Of a stretch of DNA of 7,002 bases, positions 1-6,699 are shown one piece after another (position 1 is the stretch's first letter; every line of letters starts with the position of its first letter). The stretch is from positions 1 through 7,002 of the forward strand of contig JALRLA010000125.1 of the NCBI GenBank assembly GCA_023254645.1. The letters run 5' to 3'. Under the pieces are notes generated by a model. It saw only the letters and a program-made list of their open reading frames with translations, was not told the DNA's origin and did not search any database. The DNA comes from Bacteroidia bacterium. GTDB taxonomy: Bacteria; Bacteroidota; Bacteroidia; NS11-12g; UBA955. Made by a program: the position numbers and the translations under genes.

Positions 1-1
1 A

Positions 2-484
2 GACACACAGTGTCTCAGGGGCAATAACTTTACCTTCAAAGACACGTCTTCCATCGCTTCAGGTACCTATACCCGTACCTGGCACTTTGGAGATGGAAAC
101 TCCGACACCAGCAACCCCACCAACCACTCCTACAGTACCGATGGTGCCTACAAGGTGTCTCTGGTTGCCAAGTCTGATTACGATTGCTACGACACCACCT
201 CCACAACAGTTGTCGTTGCGCCGATGCCTGGCGCCAAAATCTGGGCCAGCGACTCGTCAGTTTGCGAACAGCAAGACTCCATATTCTTTGTTTCCCAAAG
301 CAGCATCAAGTATGGAAACATAGGGCAAACAACCTGGTACATGGGTGATGGCACTGTTTACAGTGGTACATCAGCGAAGCACCTTTATAAAAAAGCCGGA
401 ACCTATACCGTGTCTTTGGTAATCAAATCAAGCATTGGCTGCGACGACAGCGTCACCTATACCGTATATGTTCGCGACTTGCCC
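2..484 (+). other. Two PKD domains of the adhesin (residues 1-161)
   Basis: Both modules carry the PKD core of Trp, an aromatic or hydrophobic residue and Gly-Asp-Gly: WHFGDG at residues 27-32 and WYMGDG at 112-117. A Gly-x-Tyr-x-Val strand follows each (GAYKV and GTYTV). Each also has the paired cysteines of this protein (4 and 62; 88 and 147). The first domain may begin just left of the window. PKD domains are beta-sandwich spacers or carbohydrate/protein-binding modules in secreted bacterial proteins; which applies here cannot be told. Confidence 0.88.
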
Positions 485-3400
485 CAGCTTTCCATATCAG
501 CATCCAAGAAACGATTCTGTCACAGAGATACATTGATCATTGACCTGGGGGTACAAAAAGCGACAAACCCCATTTCTTACAGTTGGACAGGACCCGATAA
601 TTATACCTCGACATCGCAAGATGTTCAACTCGATACGATATCCCTGAGCAAACAAGGCACCTACAGCGTTCATGTGGTAGATCACTATGGTTGCAAAGCC
701 GACACAAGCATTTACATCATAGTAAACCCCAGACCAACCGCTACCGCATACAGCAATAGCCCCATTTGTACACAAGGCAACCTCGCCTTGCGAGCCAATG
801 GAGGAAACACATACAGCTGGTCAGGGCCCAGCAACCGTAACTGGCCGAAAAAAGATGTCAACGTCTACAATGTTGACTCTTCTTACTTGGGAAATTACAC
901 CGTTCGTGTGGTGGACACCAATGATTGCTGGGACACCTTCAGCATTTTCATCAATGTGCTGCCTGGTTTCAACATTGTGGCAAGCAACAATAGTCCGGTC
1001 TGTACCTACGACACATTAAAGCTCTATTCGCAGATCCAATCGAGCAACACTTCGAACTATAGCTATAAATGGGAGGCAAAGAGTTTCTACTCTAGTGTTC
1101 AGAACCCCGTCATTCCTAATGTTGATTCTTCGCGAGATGGAACCTACAGGGTCATTGCGAAGAACTCATTGGGCTGTGTAGATACCGCATACACAACACC
1201 CGTCATTCGACGTCCTCCACCCATCAATTTGGTTTCGAATGCACCCGTATGTAAGGGTCTGAAATTGCTTGTGTACAACGCCTCTGGCAGTTATTTACAA
1301 ACCAAATGGACCACGCCAAAACTGAACACCCAAACCACAGACACTTGTGTAATCTATCCTGTTTCTTTAACTGATTCTGGGTTTTACAAGCTACAAATAG
1401 AAGATATCTATGGGTGTAAAAACCTTGATTCAATCGAAGTAAAACTTCACCCCAACCCCAAAATTGTTGTAACTGGTGACTCTATTCTGTGCACAGGGGC
1501 CACACTCAACCTACAGGTAGTGGGGGCCAATTTCTACGAATGGACCGGACCCAACGGGTTTAAGTCCAATAAGGCTCAACCGACTAGACCCAATGTATCC
1601 ATTCTTGATTCAGGCTACTACCAAGTCATTGGAATTGATTCCAATTTCTGCCGGGATACAGCCAAGCACCACTTGGAGGTGAATCCGGCTATACCAGGTT
1701 TGCTGATTCAAGGCGATAGCATCATTTGCAAATACGAAACCTTGCTGTTGAATACCGTTGCAAACAAAGGGTACAAGTATGAGTGGGTGTTGCCCAACGG
1801 TTCCAAATCGTTCAAACCGTCTTTGCAAATTCAGCCCGCCGATGTCACCGACGAAGGCATGTATGCAGTATTTGTTTCCGATAGTGCGGGCAAATGTTCT
1901 GACTCAGCATCAAAATACATCTGGGTAGGTCCACGACCCATGTCCGTATCAAGCAACACGCCCGTTTGTGCTGGAGACACACTGAAACTATTTGCCACAG
2001 GCAGTGCTACATGGAGTTGGACCGGCCCACAAGGCTATAGCGATACCTCCAGCAGCCCCGTTATTCCATTTGTCACAGCCAATTACCAAGGCACGTACCA
2101 GCTCATTGGAACCGATACCTTGGGTTGTTCCGATACATTGTTTGAATCGACCAAAATCAACGACTGTTTGACGCTAGAAATGAAAGGCGATAGCGTGCGA
2201 TGCAAAGGCGGCTACACCGGAAAAGCGTGGGCAAGAGCCTTTAACGGTTCGGGCAATTACTCCTACAAATGGTTGACAAAACCAGCCGTCTATTCCGATA
2301 CGTTGAAAAATGTCGCAGCCGGTACCTATGTTGTAGTTGTCACCGATAACATTACGGGTTATGTGCGTACCGACTCCATCCAAATCGGTGAACCAAATAC
2401 GCATTTGTCGGCTTATGTTCTCATTGATTCTTTGATTTGCCGAGATTCTGCCAACGCTCACCTTCGTGCTTTTGTTTCAGGAGGAACCCCCTTGTATTCG
2501 TACAAATGGAACAATAACAACAATCTAGATAGCAATGTTTTGATCAACATTGGCTCTGGCACACACACCTTGCTTGTCACCGATTCTCGAAATTGCAGAG
2601 ACACAGTTGAGGCAAAGGTTCACAACCCCGATGAATGGAATTTTGCCTTCACACGCACCGACGTTTTGTGTTACGCAGGAAGTGATGGCAAGGCTAGCGT
2701 CAGCGTTACAGGCGGAAAAAGTCCCTATTATTACGAATGGGATACCGTAACCTGGATACAACCTGCAAAGTCAATTGGGGCCTCAATTTCCAAAAAACCT
2801 GCCGGTATTTACAAAGTGCTGGTTTCAGACAAAAACAAATGTCAGCAGTGGGATACCGTGATCCTGGCCCAACCCGATTCATTGAACATTGAATTTACCA
2901 CCGATGCATTCATCAAGTGTTATGGTGATAACTCAGGACAAATTACCGCTACCGTAAAAGGCGGCATACCGGCCTACCAATATTTGTGGAACAACAACAG
3001 CCTTTTCACAACCAAAACAGCCAAAAATCTAACAAGCGGTCAATACAATTTGCGAGTGACCGATGCCAACGGTTGCGTCATTCAAGATTCCGTTTACCTT
3101 TCGCAGCCCGATGATATTGATCTTAGCATAAAATCAAGCTCCAATCTGCTTTGTTACAAAGACAAGTCGGGTTACGCTGAGATTTCTGTACTGGGTGGAA
3201 CCTCACCCTATTGGGTGAAATGGGACAATGGCGGATACCAGTCACAAGGATACAGCAAGAACAATTTGACCGCCGGAAAGCATTATGCTTATGTATTGGA
3301 TTTCCAAGGCTGTATGGATACCATAGACATTGTTCTCACACAGCCTGATTCGATTGTCACTTTGTCCAAATACCGAAAGGATATTAGTTGCCATGGTGGA

Positions 3401-5566
3401 TCTAATGGTGCAGCTGAATTGACATTTGATGGAGGTACAACACCCTATACGTATTTGTGGGAATCAGGAAAGACCAACCAACGAGATACCGGTTTGAAAG
3501 CCACTTCCTATTGGGTGAAAATGACTGATGCCAATGGCTGTAGCATCATTGATACCGTTCGTTTGTCAGAGCCTAGCCCCTTGGTATTGCTCCAGACAAA
3601 AATGGATAGCGTTTCTTGTTATGGCTATTCTGACGGAGGAGCAACCCTCAAGGCTTCAGGCGGTATTTCCCCCTATTCTTATGAATACACCAGTGGCTTG
3701 TGGACCGTTCAAGGGCCTGAATTGTATAATGTACCGGCCCGACAATACCCCTCATTTTATGACGGAACCGTAGTCGATGCCAATGGCTGCAGCGTCACCA
3801 TTCCCGTGTATATACTCGAACCTTCCCTCTTGAGATCAATTCGCAAAGGGCGCAAGGGTTTGGTTTGTTATGGAGACACCAATGCGGAACTCGAAGTTGC
3901 AGGTACAGGAGGAAACGGGCTATACACCTACAGTTGGAACACCATTCCCAATCAAAATACGGCTAGAGCAACGGGTTTGAAGGCCGGATCTTATACCGTG
4001 TTGATCAAAGACTACAAAGGTTGCTACGCAGAAGACACCTTCGATGTAGCACAACCGTTAAAAAACCCGGTATTGGTTGACTCGTTCATTGGTATATGCC
4101 TCAATCAAGATCTAACCATTCAAGCAAACCAGTCTAACGGAAATTCATATACGTGGTACAAGCCCATACCCACTGTTGTTTCAACCGATCAAAACTATAC
4201 CAAGGCTTCTGTTGGGTTTGTTGATGCGGGAACATATCAGGTTATTGCTCAAGATAGAAATGGTTGTTATGACACCACGAAATCTCAAGTGGTGGTATAC
4301 GCCCTGCCTACGGTGTCGGCCCAAATTAAACCTGGAAAACCCTATTGCAAGAGCGACACCATTCAATTGGTTGCACAGGGTGCAACCGGTTATAGCTGGA
4401 CCGGTCCCAACAATTTTGCTTCCAATTTGCAGAGCCCTACAATTGCCGGATTGCGGCTTTATATGAATGGAACCTATGTAGTAATGGGTACAGACAACAA
4501 TCAATGCTCCAGTATGGATAGTGTAACCTTGAGCATCGAAGACAACATTCGCATTTCACCCGATCAGGAAATTTGTGCTGGATCAACACTGACCTTTGGG
4601 GGCACAGGTGGTGTGAAGTATTCATGGATAGGCCCAAGTGGTTTTAATAGCACCATTCAAAGTCCAGTCATTCGCAACGTTGAAGATAGCATGGCGGGCA
4701 TCTACACGCTGTTTGCTGAAGATAAAAATGGTTGCAAAGACACCTTGTTTACACAAATTACCATTTATTCAAGGCCCATTGTTAAGCCGAGCACAATCGA
4801 ACCCATTTGTGTCGGTGAGCCCCTGTTCTTATATGCCAATGGTGGAGGCAACTATGCCTTTGAATGGAGAGGGCCTTTGGGGTACCGGGCCTCTACCGCC
4901 AATCCCGTCATCAAACCAACGGTTAGCACCAATCAATCAGGCACTTATACAGTGGTAGCATCCTATCAACCCGATGCGAACAATACGTGTATGGACTCAG
5001 CTGTTGTTGATGCCTTGATTCAAGCAGTGCCCGAGTCAGCATTTGATTTGACTCCCGTTTCAAAAATCTACTTAACTGAAAAACAATACCAAATTGTAGA
5101 CTTAAGTACAGGAGCCCAACAATGGAAATACTACATCAACGATCAATTCCTGGCCTCTGTTCCCAATCCTGAATTTAACAACCAGGATTCGGGTGTGATT
5201 CAGATCAAACAAGTTGTTCAGTCGGGCTCTTGGTCGACGTATTCCAATCAATATTGTTCAGACAGCAGCTTCCAATACTACAGAATTGAGCTAAAACCCA
5301 AATTCTGGTTGCCCAATGCCTTCACACCCAACCACAATACTCGCAACGAAACCTTCTATCCGGTAACCGTCAACGTCACTGAATACCGTATGCGCATTTA
5401 CGACCGTTGGGGTAACAAGGTCTTTGATGAAATCAATGGGCAATGGGACGGCATACACCCCAGAGGAAAACCCTATCCGATTGGTGTTTATGCAGTATAT
5501 GTAACCTACACCGATATAACAGGTCAGACTTTTGAGGTCAAAAACAATGTTACTCTCCTTCGATGA
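2..5566 (+). CDS. Giant modular cell-surface adhesin with T9SS type B (gliding-motility-associated) C-terminal sorting domain, 5' partial
   Basis: The frame is open from base 2, so the N-terminus and signal peptide lie outside the window. A GTG at 155 could be read as a start, but it would cut the first PKD domain in half. The visible 1,854 residues (residue 1 at base 2) contain two PKD domains (1-161), seven Ig-like modules (162-723), eight SprB-type repeats (724-1352), four Ig-like modules (1353-1677), a degenerate PKD-like module (1678-1766) and a CHU_C/type B sorting domain (1767-1854). Ser, Thr, Asn, Asp, Tyr and Gly are abundant and no membrane segment is seen, as expected for an exported surface protein. 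By family knowledge such proteins cross the outer membrane through the type IX secretion system and act in gliding, attachment or biofilm. SprB of Flavobacterium johnsoniae is the type example. The ligand cannot be read from sequence. The stop overlaps the next gene's start. Domain classes are firm; the adhesin role is inferred. Confidence 0.93.
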   Translation, partial: DTQCLRGNNFTFKDTSSIASGTYTRTWHFGDGNSDTSNPTNHSYSTDGAYKVSLVAKSDYDCYDTTSTTVVVAPMPGAKIWASDSSVCEQQDSIFFVSQSSIKYGNIGQTTWYMGDGTVYSGTSAKHLYKKAGTYTVSLVIKSSIGCDDSVTYTVYVRDLPQLSISASKKRFCHRDTLIIDLGVQKATNPISYSWTGPDNYTSTSQDVQLDTISLSKQGTYSVHVVDHYGCKADTSIYIIVNPRPTATAYSNSPICTQGNLALRANGGNTYSWSGPSNRNWPKKDVNVYNVDSSYLGNYTVRVVDTNDCWDTFSIFINVLPGFNIVASNNSPVCTYDTLKLYSQIQSSNTSNYSYKWEAKSFYSSVQNPVIPNVDSSRDGTYRVIAKNSLGCVDTAYTTPVIRRPPPINLVSNAPVCKGLKLLVYNASGSYLQTKWTTPKLNTQTTDTCVIYPVSLTDSGFYKLQIEDIYGCKNLDSIEVKLHPNPKIVVTGDSILCTGATLNLQVVGANFYEWTGPNGFKSNKAQPTRPNVSILDSGYYQVIGIDSNFCRDTAKHHLEVNPAIPGLLIQGDSIICKYETLLLNTVANKGYKYEWVLPNGSKSFKPSLQIQPADVTDEGMYAVFVSDSAGKCSDSASKYIWVGPRPMSVSSNTPVCAGDTLKLFATGSATWSWTGPQGYSDTSSSPVIPFVTANYQGTYQLIGTDTLGCSDTLFESTKINDCLTLEMKGDSVRCKGGYTGKAWARAFNGSGNYSYKWLTKPAVYSDTLKNVAAGTYVVVVTDNITGYVRTDSIQIGEPNTHLSAYVLIDSLICRDSANAHLRAFVSGGTPLYSYKWNNNNNLDSNVLINIGSGTHTLLVTDSRNCRDTVEAKVHNPDEWNFAFTRTDVLCYAGSDGKASVSVTGGKSPYYYEWDTVTWIQPAKSIGASISKKPAGIYKVLVSDKNKCQQWDTVILAQPDSLNIEFTTDAFIKCYGDNSGQITATVKGGIPAYQYLWNNNSLFTTKTAKNLTSGQYNLRVTDANGCVIQDSVYLSQPDDIDLSIKSSSNLLCYKDKSGYAEISVLGGTSPYWVKWDNGGYQSQGYSKNNLTAGKHYAYVLDFQGCMDTIDIVLTQPDSIVTLSKYRKDISCHGGSNGAAELTFDGGTTPYTYLWESGKTNQRDTGLKATSYWVKMTDANGCSIIDTVRLSEPSPLVLLQTKMDSVSCYGYSDGGATLKASGGISPYSYEYTSGLWTVQGPELYNVPARQYPSFYDGTVVDANGCSVTIPVYILEPSLLRSIRKGRKGLVCYGDTNAELEVAGTGGNGLYTYSWNTIPNQNTARATGLKAGSYTVLIKDYKGCYAEDTFDVAQPLKNPVLVDSFIGICLNQDLTIQANQSNGNSYTWYKPIPTVVSTDQNYTKASVGFVDAGTYQVIAQDRNGCYDTTKSQVVVYALPTVSAQIKPGKPYCKSDTIQLVAQGATGYSWTGPNNFASNLQSPTIAGLRLYMNGTYVVMGTDNNQCSSMDSVTLSIEDNIRISPDQEICAGSTLTFGGTGGVKYSWIGPSGFNSTIQSPVIRNVEDSMAGIYTLFAEDKNGCKDTLFTQITIYSRPIVKPSTIEPICVGEPLFLYANGGGNYAFEWRGPLGYRASTANPVIKPTVSTNQSGTYTVVASYQPDANNTCMDSAVVDALIQAVPESAFDLTPVSKIYLTEKQYQIVDLSTGAQQWKYYINDQFLASVPNPEFNNQDSGVIQIKQVVQSGSWSTYSNQYCSDSSFQYYRIELKPKFWLPNAFTPNHNTRNETFYPVTVNVTEYRMRIYDRWGNKVFDEINGQWDGIHPRGKPYPIGVYAVYVTYTDITGQTFEVKNNVTLLR
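485..2170 (+). repeat. Array of seven Ig-like modules (residues 162-723)
   Basis: Seven protein-level repeats of 77-85 residues have approximate boundaries 162-245, 246-322, 323-407, 408-486, 487-565, 566-646 and 647-723. The shared pattern is a first Cys before a Thr-Leu-x-Leu strand, then an aromatic-x-Trp-Thr-Gly-Pro turn, Asp-Ser-Gly-x-Tyr, and a Gly-Cys followed by Asp or Thr. Most units end in a Pro-rich linker such as NPRP or HPNP. The third, fourth and sixth units have lost the TGP turn but keep the Trp. The copies are well diverged and I saw no near-identical DNA repeats, so this is an old array rather than a fresh duplication. Such Ig-like modules are common in T9SS-exported Bacteroidota proteins. 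Confidence 0.82.
2171..4057 (+). repeat. Array of eight SprB-type repeats (residues 724-1352)
   Basis: Eight units of 75-83 residues have approximate boundaries 724-798, 799-876, 877-958, 959-1036, 1037-1115, 1116-1191, 1192-1274 and 1275-1352. The pattern matches SprB repeats: Cys, then often Tyr-Gly or His-Gly, then a Gly-containing turn; Gly-Gly-x-x-Pro-Tyr-x-Tyr-x-Trp; Ala-Gly-x-Tyr; Thr-Asp-x-x-Gly-Cys; and an end in Glu/Gln-Pro (GEP, AQP, SQP, TQP, SEP, LEP, AQP). Units 3 to 6 are the most canonical. Unit 1 lacks the second Cys. Unit 7 is looser, with a Tyr in place of the core Trp. These repeats are named for the F. johnsoniae gliding adhesin SprB. They indicate surface exposure but not a particular ligand. 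Confidence 0.85.
4058..5032 (+). repeat. Second array of four Ig-like modules (residues 1353-1677)
   Basis: The units are at about 1353-1436, 1437-1514, 1515-1592 and 1593-1677 and have the same pattern as the first array: a Cys before the B-like strand, Trp-x-Gly-Pro turns (YSWTGP, YSWIGP, FEWRGP in the last three), a Gly-x-Tyr strand and a second Cys. By eye the last three resemble modules 5 and 7 of the first array more than the adjacent SprB units. The SprB block therefore lies inside an Ig series. Confidence 0.8.
5033..5299 (+). other. Degenerate PKD-like module before the sorting domain (residues 1678-1766)
   Basis: This stretch has the layout of the PKD domain that often precedes a CHU_C tail: an Ala-Phe-x-x-x-Pro opening, an Asp-Leu-Ser-Thr-Gly-Ala segment and then Trp (1708). 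Where Gly-Asp-Gly is expected it reads Ile-Asn-Asp (1712-1714). It contains a single Cys (1752) instead of the usual pair. The assignment rests on position and partial motif only. Confidence 0.5.
5300..5563 (+). other. T9SS type B / CHU_C gliding-motility-associated C-terminal sorting domain (residues 1767-1854)
   Basis: The last 88 residues hold the family landmarks in order: Pro-Asn-Ala-Phe-Thr-Pro-Asn (1771-1777), a Tyr-x-Met-x-Ile-Tyr-Asp-Arg-Trp-Gly strand-turn (1795-1804), Val-Phe-Asp (1807-1809), Gln-Trp-Asp-Gly (1814-1817), Gly-Val-Tyr-x-Val-Tyr-Val (1828-1834) and a terminal Val-Thr-Leu-Leu-Arg. Proteins with this domain are recognised and translocated by the type IX machinery. The usual Asp-Gly-x-Asn-Asp loop after Phe-Thr-Pro-Asn is replaced here by HNTRNET (1778-1784). 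The complete end shows that the gene is intact at its 3' side. Confidence 0.93.
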
Positions 5567-6093
5567 AAACTAGATGTCTACGAATAGTATGCTGCTTAGG
5601 GATTTTGTTTGCTATGGGCAATCAAAAAGCTCACGCACAATTCTGGTCTGGTTCATCGAGCAGTTATGGCCTGGAAGAGGCAGTAGCTGTGAATTTGTCT
5701 GGAGGCTTGACCTTTTGGGATTACTTGGATCGCAATCAGCGCCGCTCCTTTGAATTGGGAGTAGACATTTATGACAAAGGAAAATTGGGGTTTGGCATCT
5801 TGGGAGAAAATGATTTCTACTTGTCGGCAACTTTGTGCTTCCTGAAATCTGATTACGTCAATGTTCAGGGTGGATTGCGCCGATATACATACAGTGAAAA
5901 CAAAGGGTTTTCCCATGTTGGAACCGGAGAAGTAACGGTATTTGTTGCCTCGCCGCTTTTTGTAAAGCTACAAGGTGGCTACGCGTATAATTCAAAATTG
6001 GTTAAAATCAACAACCCGGCATTCGGGTCAGCCGAGATTGGATTGCGCTATGTGTTTGGCCAGAATTTCGGATCGGGTTACAACGGGTTCTAG
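5563..6093 (+). CDS. Small secreted protein, predicted eight-stranded outer-membrane beta-barrel, translationally coupled to the adhesin
   Basis: This 176-residue protein belongs to no family I can name. Residues 1-25 form a signal peptide: Arg at 4 and 7, a hydrophobic core at about 8-18 and an Ala-His-Ala site before Gln26. There is no lipobox, so it should not be a lipoprotein. The mature 151 residues show about eight amphipathic stretches rich in Gly and aromatics (roughly 40-51, 61-69, 73-80, 84-94, 97-107, 119-129, 132-142, 156-165). The protein ends in Phe, as many outer-membrane barrels do. The ATG overlaps the adhesin stop by four bases (ATGA), with no Shine-Dalgarno before it, so translation is probably coupled and the two proteins made together. 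By analogy with SprB/SprF pairs it could help export or anchor the adhesin. However, it is about half the length of PorP/SprF proteins and lacks their recognisable N-terminal Gln-Tyr/Asn-Pro region. It could equally be a periplasmic beta protein. Confidence 0.8.
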   Translation: MKTRCLRIVCCLGILFAMGNQKAHAQFWSGSSSSYGLEEAVAVNLSGGLTFWDYLDRNQRRSFELGVDIYDKGKLGFGILGENDFYLSATLCFLKSDYVNVQGGLRRYTYSENKGFSHVGTGEVTVFVASPLFVKLQGGYAYNSKLVKINNPAFGSAEIGLRYVFGQNFGSGYNGF

Positions 6094-6109
6094 GCAGCCC
6101 CTAGATTTT
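6089..6109 (+). terminator. Possible weak intrinsic terminator formed by two facing stop codons
   Basis: A perfect 6-bp inverted repeat, TCTAGG (6089-6094) and CCTAGA (6100-6105), encloses a five-base loop and is followed by TTTT (6106-6109) on the plus strand. It sits exactly at the end of the small-barrel gene. The left arm holds that gene's TAG and the right arm holds the complement of the opposite gene's TAG. The stem is short and not GC-rich, and the minus-strand direction has no U run. If it works, it would serve the adhesin/barrel transcript only. Confidence 0.35.
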
Positions 6110-6673
6110 CCTCACCTTCCCCTCTTCCAATCGGTACTTCTCCCCACTTCCGGGGCAAGTGGCCAAGCCTTCAGCGTCGAATTCAAGCTTCTCGCCGTAC
6201 TCGCTCATCCAGCCCATTTGGCGGGCGGGATTGCCCAACACCAAGGCGTAGGCGGGAACGGTTTTGGTCACTACTGCGCCAGCTCCGATGAAGGCAAATT
6301 CGCCGATGTCATGGCCGCAAACGATGGTGGCATTGGCTCCAATCGAAGCTCCACGACCCACGTGGGTGCGCGAATACTCCCCGCGTCGATTGACGGCCGA
6401 ACGGGGATTGGTCACATTGGTAAAAACCATAGAGGGGCCCAAGAAGACATCCTCATCGCAGGTAACCCCTTCATAGATCGACACGTTGTTTTGCACCTTG
6501 CACTGACGGCCTAGCTTTACGCCAGGAGAAATGACCACGTTCTGGCCAATGTTGCAGTTTTCTCCGATCTCAGCTCCGGGCATCACGTGAGAGAAATGCC
6601 AAATCTTGGTGCCTTGACCGATGAGGCATCCCTCGTCGATGACAGCGGTTTCGTGCGCGAAATATTCACCCAT
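6101..6673 (-). CDS. wbpD: WbpD/WlbB-type UDP-2-acetamido-3-amino-2,3-dideoxyglucuronate N-acetyltransferase (left-handed beta-helix)
   Basis: This is a complete 190-residue hexapeptide-repeat acetyltransferase, matching the roughly 190 residues usual for WbpD. The family transfers acetyl from acetyl-CoA to the 3-amino group of a UDP-linked 2-acetamido-3-amino glucuronate, giving the diacetamido-uronate used in O-antigen or other surface glycans. Seen here are isoleucine-patch repeats from about 18 to 135 ([36 protein letters not shown]), the WHFSHV segment (25-30), [10 protein letters not shown] (61-70), the TNVTNPRS loop (85-92), GNPAR (147-151) near the end of the helix, and a CPGSGEKY tail motif (173-180). 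The ATG at 6673 gives the usual family N-terminus. It follows the GNAT gene by 26 bases on the same strand and may share its transcript. None of the other enzymes of this sugar pathway is in the window. A related 3-N-acyltransferase acting on a different nucleotide sugar is the main alternative. Confidence 0.88.
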   Translation of the reverse strand: MGEYFAHETAVIDEGCLIGQGTKIWHFSHVMPGAEIGENCNIGQNVVISPGVKLGRQCKVQNNVSIYEGVTCDEDVFLGPSMVFTNVTNPRSAVNRRGEYSRTHVGRGASIGANATIVCGHDIGEFAFIGAGAVVTKTVPAYALVLGNPARQMGWMSEYGEKLEFDAEGLATCPGSGEKYRLEEGKVRKI

Positions 6674-6677
6674 GAGG

Positions 6678-6685
6678 CAAACTTA
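6678..6685 (-). promoter_or_regulatory. Candidate Bacteroidota -7 promoter element
   Basis: Read on the minus strand, the 26-base gap before the wbpD-type gene contains TAAGTTTG, an exact match to the Bacteroidota -7 consensus TAnnTTTG, four bases before the ATG. A start site at the usual distance would fall at or near the ATG, giving a nearly leaderless transcript. No convincing -33 TTTG lies upstream. This may be chance, with the gene simply reading through from the GNAT gene. Confidence 0.2.
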
Positions 6686-6699
6686 CGCAATGACTGGGA

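Noticed and set aside
155..157. GTG as the start of the adhesin gene
   Set aside because: The same frame is open back to base 2 and encodes the core of a PKD domain (WHFGDG at residues 27-32). The GTG is an internal Val codon.
2510..2524. Run of five Asn codons (AAC/AAT) as a phase-variable microsatellite
   Set aside because: The codons are mixed and the run is short, so slippage is unlikely. It sits in a variable loop after the core Trp, where another SprB unit also has several Asn.
4398..4407. 10-bp palindrome GGACCGGTCC as an operator or restriction-related site
   Set aside because: It encodes the recurring Trp-Thr-Gly-Pro turn of an Ig-like module. Similar sequences recur where that motif recurs, so coding explains it.
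4181..4504. A 107-codon minus-strand frame inside the adhesin
   Set aside because: It lies wholly antisense to well-conserved Ig-like modules, its translation has no family features, and there is no promoter or gene context. The other short antisense frames were rejected for the same reasons.
5527..5534. GACTTTTG as a -7 promoter element for the small-barrel gene
   Set aside because: It has one mismatch at an invariant position and no -33 element, and it lies inside the adhesin's conserved C-terminus. The ATGA overlap already explains expression.
5975..6514. A 179-codon plus-strand open frame across the gene convergence
   Set aside because: It overlaps the 3' end of the small-barrel gene and most of the wbpD-type gene in antisense. 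Its translation shows no recognisable domain, and long antisense frames are expected in this GC-richer stretch.
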